Positions 29,692 to 38,584 of a stretch of 64,000 bases of DNA are shown piece by piece. Below the pieces are notes generated by a model that saw only the letters and a program-made list of their open reading frames with translations, was not told where the DNA came from and made no database searches. This DNA comes from JAAXIE01 sp965204245. GTDB taxonomy: Bacteria > Chloroflexota > Dehalococcoidia > Lucifugimonadales > JAAXIE01. The first letter of the stretch is position 1; each line of letters begins with the position of its first letter. The DNA lies in assembly GCA_965204245.1 (NCBI GenBank), contig CBDBED010000009.1:1-64000 (forward strand), in the 5' to 3' direction. Both the position numbers and the translations under genes were made by a program.

Positions 29692-29750
29692 AGTCAATTC
29701 CTCCGATTCTATCGTGCATACAACGGGCTCCACCGTGCATATGACGGTCG

Positions 29751-30499
29751 CTACGTGATCGCATAGCCCGCGCCGAACAAGCGAAGTCCGAGCCGTTGGG
29801 CAACGCGTTGTGAAGAGACGTTCTTCGAGTCCGTGCTGTAGAAGAGGACATGGTCGCTCAGCTCCGGACGCAAAGCCCACTCGGACACGGCCCGGCGGCG
29901 AAGCCACGTCCTCGCCACTCGGGGACTGTAACTATCGCCGATTCAGCCCCATCTGGGCTCAGCCTGACGGTCTGGGCCACGGAGGCAACCTCGCCGTCGT
30001 GGAGGGCAAGGCACCATGGTTCGTCGAAGTCGGCCCGCGTCAGGAACTCGAGTTCAGCAAGCGCCGTTGGCATGTCAGCCACAAGACCAGCCATCAAGGC
30101 TTCGCCCTCGGGCGTGTCCGAGCACGACACGGTAACATCATGCTTGTACTCGAAGCCTGGCGGAACGATGAAGGTCGGCCCGCCGCTGTGGCGTTTAACC
30201 GGCGCCTCCCGAGAGAGCAACGCGACGTAGTCGTCGAGGTGCAGAGGTCTTGCGCCTGCATCGACCAACGGAGGTTCGCTGGCGGCGAGTGCCTCGATCT
30301 CGTGCGCGGTATCCGTTCCGACGTCGTGGCGAAATCGAAAGTCGTTGCCCGACTCACACCCCGCTAGGACCATGCGCGGTGCTTTTCTGCGGTCCGGGGT
30401 ATTCAAGCACTGGATACGACCGGACTCCGTCATCAGTAAGTTAGTTGCCATCTCGATTTCGAGCAGCTCGCGACTGTCGATGTTTGCCGGGAAGGCCAT
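29751..30499 (-). pseudogene. GNAT-family N-acetyltransferase, one frameshift near the end
   Basis: About 250 residues after joining two frames. The N-terminal half is variable; the C-terminal GNAT core reads EPWCLALHDGEVASVAQTVR, then the acetyl-CoA loop VTVPEWRGRGFAAG. After a one-base shift near 29,885 it continues EWALRPELSDHVLFYSTDSK, NVSSQRVAQRLGLRLFG and stops at 29751. GNATs transfer an acetyl group from acetyl-CoA; the acceptor here is unknown. The ATG 30499 has GGAGAAGAG upstream. The gene follows a leader with a short ORF and two hairpins, so it may be controlled by attenuation. Confidence 0.7.
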
Positions 30500-30535
30500 C
30501 TCTTCTCCGTACGATTTTCGGGACTCGGGAATAAC

Positions 30536-30570
30536 AAAAGGGCCATGAACCTATAGCTCATGGCCCTTTT
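30536..30570 (-). terminator. Hairpin 2 of the leader, terminator-like
   Basis: Thirteen-base perfect arms (AAAAGGGCCATGA and TCATGGCCCTTTT) with a nine-base loop. Read on the minus strand it ends CCCTTTTGTTATT, a partial U-tract. It lies 37 bases before the GNAT start. Confidence 0.65.
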
Positions 30571-30609
30571 GGGATGCTGCCGGAACGGCTCTAAGTTGGG
30601 TTGGAGAAA

Positions 30610-30645
30610 AACCATGAGCGCGGCCTTGTTGCCGCGCTCATGGTT
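30610..30645 (-). terminator. Hairpin 1 of the leader, Rho-independent terminator/attenuator
   Basis: Fifteen-base perfect GC-rich arms (AACCATGAGCGCGGC and its complement) with a six-base loop, followed on the minus strand by TTTTTCTCC. It has all marks of an intrinsic terminator and stands 44 bases after the short leader ORF. Confidence 0.8.
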
Positions 30646-30688
30646 ATCCGGCTAGGTTTGGATGCCCTACCGTGCAGGTATTACAGGC

Positions 30689-30748
30689 TCAGGCCTTCCG
30701 AAACGAGGCGAACAAGACAGGTATGGATGTCGATAGGACTTCTGCCAT
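30689..30748 (-). CDS. 19-residue leader peptide ORF
   Basis: ATG 30748 follows a consensus ribosome-binding site AAGGAGGTGA at the best spacing. It encodes MAEVLSTSIPVLFASFRKA and stops with TGA. It sits between a promoter-like sequence and an intrinsic terminator upstream of the GNAT gene, which is the layout of a translation-controlled attenuator. There are no runs of one amino acid, so an amino-acid-starvation type is less likely than ribosome stalling by a drug or other ligand. That part is inference. Confidence 0.6.
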   Translation of the reverse strand: MAEVLSTSIPVLFASFRKA

Positions 30749-30798
30749 CTGTTCACCTCCTTCGCTTTGGTTCGACAGGTCTGTTTGCGATCAGGGTC

Positions 30799-30827
30799 AT
30801 TGTACTTGGAGGGGCGTATATTCGCAA
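30799..30827 (-). promoter_or_regulatory. Sigma-70-like promoter of the leader-GNAT-rsgA unit
   Basis: On the minus strand, TTGCGA (-35, 30827-30822) and TACAAT (-10, 30804-30799) are separated by 17 bases. The predicted start near 30,792 leaves about 30 bases before the ribosome-binding site of the leader ORF. Confidence 0.6.
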
Positions 30828-30886
30828 CTCGCTGCGACGTCCAAACGACGAACGAGTCCCTCTGGCGGAATTCGGCGACTCGACGT

Positions 30887-31060
30887 TCAGTCGACCTGCA
30901 ACCGCACCCAGCGGGTGTGCGTAACGCCCTGGGACGTGCACCAGAAGTAGGTCATCAGGTCGCCATCGGCGAGAAGGACGCCACCGGGTTTGCCGAAACC
31001 GATGAGCATCCATGAACGGTGGAAGACCCTTTCAGCAACGTTCAGCACCTCGTTGCAGCT
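30887..31060 (-). pseudogene. C-terminal fragment of a sialidase/BNR-type protein
   Basis: The tail MLIGFGKPGGVLLADGDLM, YFWCTSQGVTHTRWVRLQVD-stop resembles the last blade of exo-sialidase-like six-bladed propellers (x-LLxDGxLLxxYY...THTRWxRL). Nothing upstream of about residue V-F-H-R continues the fold, so the gene body is missing. Confidence 0.35.
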
Positions 31061-31107
31061 TGGCGCGTGTGTACGATGTGCCCACTCTTGTGGGCAGTTG
31101 TGGCGGC

Positions 31108-32151
31108 CTATTGAAGTCCTGTTTGGCTGCTCAAATTGCCGACTTGAGCAATAAGAGACCCAATGTCTGGACAATGGTGCTCTATGCCGCCCATCTTCAA
31201 TCGCCACATGGGTGCTTCCCCTGAATCGTCGGCGACAATTTCAACGTCTATTTGCTCGCCAGCCACCCGGCTGTCGAGAACCCTGAATCCCTCACGTTCA
31301 AGTGCCCGGCGCATCCAGGTCCGGGAGAGCCCATCGGCAATCAGCAAGGCATTACCTATAGCCGGGGGGCGGGGCCTGAAGCCCCCGATGTCGGAATCGA
31401 AAATAAGCTCGGAACTGGAAAAAGTGGACTGTAACACTCCCCGAAGTATCAGGTCCTCTGGCGCACCATGCGCAACTCTGCCCTCTGAGGTGATCAACCA
31501 CAGTGTGTCAGCAGACCTCAACGCCAAATCCAGGTCATGAGTGGACATCAGGACTGCCAGGCCCGTTTCGCGCGTGAGCCGCTTTAACAGACCGGTTATC
31601 TCAACACGAGTAGGCAGGTCCAGAAAGGCAGTCGGTTCATCCAGCAGCATGACGGTGGGTTGCTGAGCTAGAGCACGAGCAATCATTACCCTTTGACGTT
31701 CCCCGTCGCTGAGCTCGGATATGTCACGTGACGCCAGAGCGTCAGAGCGGGTTGCGCCTATAGCCCACTGGATAATCCTATGATCCTTAGCGGTCAGTCC
31801 AGCGGCCCAGCCAGTGTAAGGATAGCGTCCCATGCCTACCAACTCATAGGCCGTTAGGCGACCCACAGTGAGACGGTCCGTCAGTACGACGCTCAACAGG
31901 GTTGCCATTGTGTGATTGCTCAGATGGTGGAGGTTGTGTCCATCGATCTCCACACTTCCAGCAAGTAGAGGCTGCATCCTGCCAAAAGTTCTGAGCAGGG
32001 TTGACTTACCAGTGCCATTGGAACCAAGCAGACCGACAAATTCGCCTTGGTGCAGCTCCAAATCCACATCTTGAAGGACAGAGCGGTACTTTGTCGGGCC
32101 TGTTCTGTAGCCGACAGAAAGAGAATGTGCCGCCAGCGCGACTCGCTTCAA
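31108..32151 (-). CDS. ABC transporter ATP-binding protein, FecE/BtuD type
   Basis: ATPase of an iron-siderophore/cobalamin-type importer. Walker A LLGSNGTGKSTLLR, Q-loop region, signature ISELSDGERQRVMIARALA, Walker B VMLLDEPTAFLDL and H-loop MSTHDLDLALR. The TTG start at 32151 overlaps the permease stop (TTGA), giving translational coupling; an ATG at 32187 would overlap by 40 bases. After the ATPase core a C-terminal extension of about 100 residues (FRPRPPAIGNALLIADGLSR) is present, which most FecE proteins lack. Confidence 0.9.
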   Translation of the reverse strand: MKRVALAAHSLSVGYRTGPTKYRSVLQDVDLELHQGEFVGLLGSNGTGKSTLLRTFGRMQPLLAGSVEIDGHNLHHLSNHTMATLLSVVLTDRLTVGRLTAYELVGMGRYPYTGWAAGLTAKDHRIIQWAIGATRSDALASRDISELSDGERQRVMIARALAQQPTVMLLDEPTAFLDLPTRVEITGLLKRLTRETGLAVLMSTHDLDLALRSADTLWLITSEGRVAHGAPEDLILRGVLQSTFSSSELIFDSDIGGFRPRPPAIGNALLIADGLSRTWMRRALEREGFRVLDSRVAGEQIDVEIVADDSGEAPMWRLKMGGIEHHCPDIGSLIAQVGNLSSQTGLQ

Positions 32152-33278
32152 AGGGCGAAGCCCCTTCTCGCCTTCAGCAGCACCCAAATGGCCACCGGCC
32201 CTCCAAACAATGCTGTCGCGGCGTTTATGGGCAGATTAAGGCTGCTATTCGGTAGTTCGGCGAGTATTCCGCAGACCAACGCGATTGCGATGCCGACCAG
32301 CATGGAGCCGGGGACGAGGATTCGATGGTCGGAAGTGCCGAATATGCCGCGAGCAATGTGTGGAATGGCGATGCCAAGAAACCCTATAGGCCCGGCATAG
32401 GCGACGACCCCACCGGCCATGAGGGAAGCGCTTCCCATGATAACGACTCTTGCCCACTTTACATTCAGCCCCACACTCTGGGCATAGTTGTCTCCGAGGA
32501 GTAGGGCGTTCAGCGGTTTGATCGTGAGACCGGCCATTATCAGGGCTACTCCAATTGAGGAGGACATGTAGGGCATCTCTCCCCAGCGAACGCGATTGAA
32601 GCTTCCCAAGCCCCACTCCACGAACTCCCTAGTCTGCTGCTCGTTGGCAAAGAAAATGAGGATCGTTACGACAGCGCCTATCAGCGAAGCCATCACGACT
32701 CCCAGCAGCAGGACTACCACCATATCCCTGACCCTGGACGCGACTACGAGCATGACAGAAAGCACTCCCGCCGCGCCAAGGGCCGCGCCTGCAACCGTAC
32801 CAAGATTGGTAAAGAAGCTGCCGCCAACCCCAGAGAATATTTCTGCCGAAGTCGGACTCACGAGAATGACCAGTGCTACGCCAAGGCTGGCTCCGGAAGA
32901 CACTCCCAAGGTGAACGGACTGGCAAGGGGGTTCCGGAACACAGTCTGCATCTGCAAGCCAGCGAGTCCCAGGGCAGTGCCTACCAGCATGGCAGTCAAG
33001 ACCCTCGGAAGCCGGATGTCCATGACGATGGTCTGCCATGAGCTCTTCTCGGCTTCGCTCCCAAGCAAGATTGTCACCACTTGTCCAACCGGTATGCTGA
33101 CGGACGACCAACTCAGGGACGCCAGGACCGCAGCTATGCCTATAATCGCGAGCAGGGCAAATAGGGTCAGTTGACGCTTTGCGCGAGAACCGGAGTCAAG
33201 CGGAAGGTTGCCCTGTTCGGATGCCCGAGAGAGCTCAGGCGGCGTGGAGGTTGACGTTGTTGGACCGCGGTTGCTCAT
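32148..33278 (-). CDS. ABC transporter permease, FecCD/BtuC family
   Basis: 376 residues, about ten transmembrane helices. Family hallmarks: MDIRLPRVLTAMLVGTALGL, GLQMQTVFRNPLASPFTLGV, WGLGSFNRVRWGEMP, and the coupling-loop and C-terminal signature AGPIGFLGIAIPHIARGIFG. It imports the ligand delivered by the substrate-binding lipoprotein. It overlaps the hydrolase gene by four bases (ATGA). Confidence 0.95.
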   Translation of the reverse strand: MSNRGPTTSTSTPPELSRASEQGNLPLDSGSRAKRQLTLFALLAIIGIAAVLASLSWSSVSIPVGQVVTILLGSEAEKSSWQTIVMDIRLPRVLTAMLVGTALGLAGLQMQTVFRNPLASPFTLGVSSGASLGVALVILVSPTSAEIFSGVGGSFFTNLGTVAGAALGAAGVLSVMLVVASRVRDMVVVLLLGVVMASLIGAVVTILIFFANEQQTREFVEWGLGSFNRVRWGEMPYMSSSIGVALIMAGLTIKPLNALLLGDNYAQSVGLNVKWARVVIMGSASLMAGGVVAYAGPIGFLGIAIPHIARGIFGTSDHRILVPGSMLVGIAIALVCGILAELPNSSLNLPINAATALFGGPVAIWVLLKARRGFAL

Positions 33279-34066
33279 CCGGCCCGACTAAGGACTTCGT
33301 CGAGCCCTGAGCCAAAGAAGCCCTTGACTAGAGGGATGAGGACGTCCAGGCGAGAGCGGCTCTCATGATGATCGAGTCCCTCAAGGGACGTGAAGGAGAC
33401 GTTGGGGAACTCAACTGCTGCCTGCTTGGCTAGATCGTGGCTCTCATCCGCGGTCCCGCATAGGAGCAGGTAGGGAATCCGGCCTTGTGAAATCCCTTCA
33501 TTTAATCCTTGGATTCTACTCGTAGCGACAAGCACAGATCCCAGGGCCTTCCAGTCCCGGGCCTCCAGTTCGGCCCGCTGTTCATAGCTGAGAGGGCCAG
33601 ACTCGGCTTCCCTTCGCCCTATGGCAGCCTCCGCACCGCCATATATATACCGCTGCCCCCACCCTTCGAAGTCTGCAGGAAGCTTTTCAGTGTACGGGTG
33701 GGCACCGAGAACTATTGCTGAGCGAAGACGTTGCGGCGCATAAGTGCAGACTCCGAAGCCCGTAATTCCGCCAAGTGAGTACCCGAGAAGATGGGCTGTT
33801 TCCACTCCAACGGCATCCAATACCGATGTAACGTCTCCCACTCTCTCTGGCAAGGTGTAGGCGGCCGGGTCGTGAGGCTTATCGCTTCTGCCATGCCCCC
33901 GAGCGTCCATTGTAATGACCTGAAACTGTTTGCTCAGGACATCGACGTGGCCACCGGTGCGCCAGGCATCTCCTGAGACTCCAAACCCGTGCAGCATGAC
34001 TAGCGGGGGGCCGGCCCCTTCCACGTCGAAGTAAATCCGGACCCCCTCATTAGCTGCAAACGGCAT
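33275..34066 (-). CDS. Alpha/beta hydrolase in the importer operon
   Basis: 263 residues from ATG 34066. Oxyanion region VMLHGFGVSGDAW, nucleophile elbow LLGYSLGGITGF (Ser), acid strand YLLLCGTADESHD (Asp) and catalytic His in LEGLDHHESRSRL. It lies between the binding protein and permease genes with a short gap and a four-base overlap, so it is part of the operon. A role in hydrolysing the imported ligand, as siderophore esterases do, is plausible but not shown by sequence. Confidence 0.85.
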   Translation of the reverse strand: MPFAANEGVRIYFDVEGAGPPLVMLHGFGVSGDAWRTGGHVDVLSKQFQVITMDARGHGRSDKPHDPAAYTLPERVGDVTSVLDAVGVETAHLLGYSLGGITGFGVCTYAPQRLRSAIVLGAHPYTEKLPADFEGWGQRYIYGGAEAAIGRREAESGPLSYEQRAELEARDWKALGSVLVATSRIQGLNEGISQGRIPYLLLCGTADESHDLAKQAAVEFPNVSFTSLEGLDHHESRSRLDVLIPLVKGFFGSGLDEVLSRAG

Positions 34067-34083
34067 TCCCTGATTCCTCGATC

Positions 34084-36645
34084 TTAATTCGAAGGAGGAG
34101 TTATGAGCTCCAGCCATAGGGTCTCGTGGTCCGGAACCAACTCCGGATGGAGGATGCTCACAAGGTCTTTCAACAGCAGGTCTGCCCTGTAGTTGACGGC
34201 AGTCTTGTAGTAGTCCTCCCCGCGCTTGAATATGTGGAAGGCAGTGCCATTCTCGAGGGCGACAATTTCTGCGTTCAGGGGATTCTGCGCGACCCATGCG
34301 TCCCCGTCCGCTTCATTGTCCAGAGCGTCATACGAGGAGTTCCACCAGAAGTCAGCCTCAGCCCCAAATTCGATGGCTTCTTCTATGGAAATGTTCGCGA
34401 AGGCGTCCTGAGCCAGATTGGCGTCTATCAGAACAGGCGTCCCGCCGGCGGCCCTGATAAGATGGTAGTCCACTCGGTCGGGACCAAAGGTGAACCAGGA
34501 ACCGCTTCGGCTGATCTGGCCGTGCATGACAGTTGGCCGGTCCTCCGTGGGCACCGCCTCGGCTACTTGTGTGGCCAAAGCCACATATTCGCTTTCGACA
34601 GGGGTAAACAGTTCATTCGCCAGCTTCTCCTTGTTGAAGAACAGCGACCAGAACTTGATGTGTTCGGCAGACCCCAGTGGAGTTTCCCAGTAGGAGTTGT
34701 AGAACACAGCGTTGAGGCCCAGCGACCTGGCTGTCGCTCTTTCAGTCGCGCTGAAGGGCACGATAACTATTTCGGGGTCGGCCTCCACAACAGGCTCCCA
34801 ACCGTCTGCCGAGACGTTGGCAACCAAGAATTCGTCGGACGTGTACCGCGCATCTAGCAGAGGAGAGATCTGAGAGAAGTCCCCAAATGGAATGTAGCCA
34901 AGGCCGATGAGAGCGTCGGCTTCTCCGAGATGTTCAAGTGCTGTAACTACAGACCCGCCACCGGAGTTTTCAAACACGCTCTCAACAGGAATCTCGATCA
35001 GGTCGGCCCCTGACAAGTTGCCTGTCAGATCGGGAGCCGGCGTTCCCTTTTGTACCAGTACGTAGGTCTCCCGGCTCCCTGCGTTAGCATCCCCAACCGG
35101 CCCCATGTTCATGACCTTATAGTTTCCGTGGTAGCTGACTGTCCAGTCCTTGGCCCATTTGACCTCGACCTTGTCAGGGAAGTAGTCCGCCTCTGGGATG
35201 TATTCCTCAACAGTGCCTTGTGGGTTGGCGGCGACTATCCCGGCCTCAGCGGCTGTTTCAATTCTGTCGAGGAACACCAACTGGTGTCCGGGGAGAAGCC
35301 CCGGACGGATGATGCTTACCATGTCTTTCAGCAGGATATCTGCTCTGACAGCGCCTGTGCTATGGTAGTCAACCTCCCGGCCGTACCTGTGGAAGGCCTT
35401 GCCTGCATTCAGTGAGGGAAAATTCCCGTTGAGCGGATTACGAACCAGGTACTCAGCGACGTTCTGCTCCTTGGGGCGGAAGGCCAACTCGAACCAGTAT
35501 TCGGCGTCTTGTCCGTATTCCAAGGCGGTTTCCACTGAAACGCCACCGAACCCCAGATGGGCCGTGCCGTCCAAGAAACCCTGATCAACGGCCCTTAACA
35601 GAGGACGCTCGCCTCCCGCGTCCTCAATCAGTATCGACTCGAGACGAGTGCGATTCCTGCTCTGGAACTGGCCGGAGCTTGCAATAGTGCCCAGCAGGAC
35701 GGTGGGAGATTCAGCCTGGCTCTGGGCCAGATCCTTAATCCTGTTGTATTCCTCAGCAATGGGCTCGAAGTACCTGTTGGCACGCGCCTCCAAGTTAAAG
35801 AACAGTGATACGAACTTCACCTGCTCTGCGGAACCCAGTGGGCCTTCCGAGAAGGGTGAATAGTGAATGGCAGGGACACCGACCTCAAGGGCGTTGTTCC
35901 GCCAGTCGTCCCCGTTGTACTGGAAGTAGACATCTGGAGTGCCGTCGAGGATCAGTTCCAGATCTTCGCCATAGCTCGTTTCCTTATGCACGTCGTCGTG
36001 TGCAATGCGGGCTATCACATCAGGCAGAAAGTGGTTCTGCGAACCGGACGTTCTTGTGTTAACGCCGATGAGTGAATCCAGGACACCAAGTGTATCCAGT
36101 GATGCGAAGACCGCCCCACCGCCTTCCCAGAAGCGCTGAACGGGCACCTCCACGACCATCGCATCCTCAAGCTCCCCTGAGAGCTCGGGTGCCGGCGTTC
36201 CGCACTGCACCAAGACGTATCTGATGTTGCTCTGCACGTCCGGACTGGTGTCGGTGTCGACCGTTAGCACCTTGTAGTTGTTGGAGTACTCCACCTGCCA
36301 CTCTCTGGCATATTGAACTTCAGTCTTGTCCGGAAAGTAGTCCGCCCCCTCGTCGTAGGAAGTGGCGCACGCCTGAAGATTGTTGACGATCAGGTTCTTC
36401 ACAACAGGCACCTGTACCTCGACTGGGACTTCTACCGGCACTTCCACTTCCCGGTCAACCGGCACCTCCACCGGCACTTCCACTTCCCGGTCAACCGGCA
36501 CCTCCACCGGCACCTCCACTTCCCGGTCAACCGGCACCTCTACCGGCACCTCCACAGTCCGTTCTACCACCCTCTCGCCACAAGCCAAGATAGCAGTGAG
36601 AATCAGAAGGAACAGTGGGAGAACCCACGCCTTTCTCGTTGCCAT
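34084..36645 (-). CDS. ABC substrate-binding lipoprotein with two tandem binding domains
   Basis: 853 residues from ATG 36645. The lipoprotein signal (PLFLLILTAILAC) is followed by a spacer of four PVEVPVDREVEVPVE-type repeats. Two homologous type III binding-protein halves (FecB/TroA fold) follow, each starting ADYFPDK-EV-A-W-V-Y--NYKV and containing YVLVQ-GTPAP. Each half also has a SLFFN-E or LGSAEQVKF/LGSAEHIKF helix and RADILLKDMVSI/RADLLLKDLVSI near its end. Normal members have one domain. The fusion may double ligand capture or bind two ligands. First gene of the operon. Confidence 0.9.
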   Translation of the reverse strand: MATRKAWVLPLFLLILTAILACGERVVERTVEVPVEVPVDREVEVPVEVPVDREVEVPVEVPVDREVEVPVEVPVEVQVPVVKNLIVNNLQACATSYDEGADYFPDKTEVQYAREWQVEYSNNYKVLTVDTDTSPDVQSNIRYVLVQCGTPAPELSGELEDAMVVEVPVQRFWEGGGAVFASLDTLGVLDSLIGVNTRTSGSQNHFLPDVIARIAHDDVHKETSYGEDLELILDGTPDVYFQYNGDDWRNNALEVGVPAIHYSPFSEGPLGSAEQVKFVSLFFNLEARANRYFEPIAEEYNRIKDLAQSQAESPTVLLGTIASSGQFQSRNRTRLESILIEDAGGERPLLRAVDQGFLDGTAHLGFGGVSVETALEYGQDAEYWFELAFRPKEQNVAEYLVRNPLNGNFPSLNAGKAFHRYGREVDYHSTGAVRADILLKDMVSIIRPGLLPGHQLVFLDRIETAAEAGIVAANPQGTVEEYIPEADYFPDKVEVKWAKDWTVSYHGNYKVMNMGPVGDANAGSRETYVLVQKGTPAPDLTGNLSGADLIEIPVESVFENSGGGSVVTALEHLGEADALIGLGYIPFGDFSQISPLLDARYTSDEFLVANVSADGWEPVVEADPEIVIVPFSATERATARSLGLNAVFYNSYWETPLGSAEHIKFWSLFFNKEKLANELFTPVESEYVALATQVAEAVPTEDRPTVMHGQISRSGSWFTFGPDRVDYHLIRAAGGTPVLIDANLAQDAFANISIEEAIEFGAEADFWWNSSYDALDNEADGDAWVAQNPLNAEIVALENGTAFHIFKRGEDYYKTAVNYRADLLLKDLVSILHPELVPDHETLWLELITPPSN
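36414..36570 (-). repeat. Tandem repeat encoding PVEVPVDREVE spacers
   Basis: A 42-base-type unit is repeated about three and a half times in the 5' part of the binding-protein gene. On the minus strand it encodes the charged spacer between the lipid anchor and the first binding domain. Confidence 0.75.
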
Positions 36646-37138
36646 TGATGAATGTCCCCTTTGCACCTGTCAAGTAATTGATACGTCCTGTCAATTAGGA
36701 CGAACCGCGGATACTACTCAAGTAGGCTAATCTCTGTCAAGTCTTGTGGTTCTAGTGAATCGGCGGGTGCATGGCCATTGCCAAACCGCCGCTCAGACTT
36801 GCTCACCCGGTTCCTGCTACCACTGAGGGAACCAGTAAGGTTAGCAATTCGGTGTGCCCACCCAACTGGACAAAATCAAGAACCTTCAACATACGGCTAT
36901 CGTTGCTCCGGCTCAGCAGCTCTCGCTAGAGTCTAACCGGACTGTGGGCTTGCCTTGTTCTGTCGGAAGCGCAACTGCATTAGTCACCGACGACGGACGA
37001 ACACGCGAGCAGGTGCTTCCGCAACGAACAGCATTGACACGGCGAATATGCGGAGCGATTCGCCCATGTCGACACTTCCACTCCTCGGCCTCTCCCGCTG
37101 CTACGTTTGGGCCAGTCCAAGGTGAACCAGCGTTCCCG
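36646..37138. other. Intergenic region upstream of the importer operon
   Basis: No gene is supported. It should hold the promoter of the minus-strand importer operon, but I could not define a clear promoter or metal-regulator box. The 30-bp motif copy 6 lies at 36858. Confidence 0.4.
36858..36887 (+). repeat. Dispersed 30-bp motif, copy 6
   Basis: CCACCCAACTGGACAAAATC followed by AAGAACCTTC. It stands between two intact genes, without any pseudogene attached. Confidence 0.8.
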
Positions 37139-38584
37139 TCATCGCAGCCTGGGTACTTGATAGAGGTCCATGCATTCCGCCATCATGGCCACAGATGGGA
37201 CCTCTGCGAACGGTAGGGCCGGGTCATTCGAGAAGTACCGGGCTAGAATTGACCGATCAAGAATCTTCACATTGCGGGGCAGCAGGTCAGGTCTTGTAGG
37301 TTCCTTCCCCTCTGAGAGCGCTTTGAGCTGGGCCACGGTCTCCCTGTCAACCATCCGGTTTGACAGAATCAGGGCAAGCTCCGCTCTGGCCAGTTCTCGT
37401 CTGATATCCTCGGTGTTCCTCGCATTACTCGCTAGTTCTTCAAGGTAGTTTGTCACCTCGATGGTAGTACACTTTCCTTGAATGAACTCCCTGTAACATT
37501 CCGGGTTCTTGAGTTTCAGAATCGGCAGGACCACAAAAAGGCTGACATCCAACGGGGATGACCGGTCCATCGTTCTAAGGGCGAGGGCAATCATCCGCGT
37601 GCAGTGTTCGATATCTCGGAGGGACATGCCACTGGCCTCGCACAACGTGGGTAAGCAGGTTTGCAGGGACCGGTATCCCTGTTGCCAACGATGACGTTCC
37701 CAGTCGGACTGGCCGCCTCCTTCTCCTTCCTGCAGTAAGAATCCTCCCACACCGGTCTCGTCCATCTCTCGCCAGCAGAACTTATTGGGGTCGGCCTCGG
37801 GTAGGTTGAACTCGAAATCGAAAAACCGCTGCAAGTAGGTGGAGGCGTCGATCTGCCCGTTGGTGTACTGGACGACTTTGCAGAGTTCATCCCGGTTGAT
37901 TCCCAACACGAACACCACTCCAGGTATGTCCATGATGTGTTTGACACGCTCCAAGCATTGCACGGCGTAGGCCGGTCGGCACCTGTCCAGCTCATCGATG
38001 ATGAACACTAACGGCCGTTGGGTTGTTCCCTTTACCTTGTCAGCCAGCCTGTTAAGTGATTCCTTCAATTGCATCCGAACCCTGTGGTGTTCCGCGTATG
38101 TGTTCAGCATGTCTCCTCGGCTGGCCTTACATCTTCTCTTGATCGCATCCAGCAACCCCTGTAGCGAGAAACCGGTCGTGCTCTGAATCAGGGCGCCAGC
38201 GGTCGCTTCCAGGAGCGGTCCAGCGGTATTGGCTATAGCCCGAGTGATGTTGCTGAACTCAGGCTGGTCGAATTCCACTCGCAGTTGGCCCAGTATTCCC
38301 AGCAGGGGATCATTGCAGGAATCGTCTTCCCAAGCGTTGTAGTAGATGGCCCGGAACCCCGCGTTCTCCAGATCCTGTCGCCACCTCCGCAACAGGTAGG
38401 TCTTGCCCGAGCCCCATGGACCGTGGAGGCTGCAACGCATCGGCCGATCGGCGGTTTCGACTAAACGGGTCAGCCTTGATGCCAGCGCATCGCGCCCAAC
38501 GAGATCGTCGGCCCACGGGTTAGCGGGGTCTATGGGGCGCTCTTTAGATGCCAAGTTGATCGCGGAGTGCCGTGGGTTTTCCAT
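37139..38584 (-). CDS. KAP-family P-loop NTPase
   Basis: 481 residues from ATG 38584, which has GGGGAGGAAG upstream. Walker A CSLHGPWGSGKTYLLRRW, the KAP-typical FRAIYYNAWEDDSCNDPL after it, Walker B PLVFIIDELDRCRPAYAVQC and ERVKHIMDIPGVVFVLGINR (sensor region). KAP NTPases are STAND/AAA-related and occur in antiphage systems such as Qat, though no Qat partner genes are next to it. The usual membrane insertion in the NTPase domain is weak or absent here (LLEATAGALIQSTTG is the only candidate). It appears solitary. Confidence 0.85.
   Translation of the reverse strand: MENPRHSAINLASKERPIDPANPWADDLVGRDALASRLTRLVETADRPMRCSLHGPWGSGKTYLLRRWRQDLENAGFRAIYYNAWEDDSCNDPLLGILGQLRVEFDQPEFSNITRAIANTAGPLLEATAGALIQSTTGFSLQGLLDAIKRRCKASRGDMLNTYAEHHRVRMQLKESLNRLADKVKGTTQRPLVFIIDELDRCRPAYAVQCLERVKHIMDIPGVVFVLGINRDELCKVVQYTNGQIDASTYLQRFFDFEFNLPEADPNKFCWREMDETGVGGFLLQEGEGGGQSDWERHRWQQGYRSLQTCLPTLCEASGMSLRDIEHCTRMIALALRTMDRSSPLDVSLFVVLPILKLKNPECYREFIQGKCTTIEVTNYLEELASNARNTEDIRRELARAELALILSNRMVDRETVAQLKALSEGKEPTRPDLLPRNVKILDRSILARYFSNDPALPFAEVPSVAMMAECMDLYQVPRLR

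Noticed and set aside
36313..36730. Plus-strand frames with HRHFHFPVNRHL or TSTGTSTSRS repeats
   Set aside because: Shadow frames of the repeated spacer in the substrate-binding protein gene.
37139..38584. Qat defence system
   Set aside because: The KAP NTPase resembles QatA in fold, but no QatB, QueC-like or TatD-like gene is next to it.
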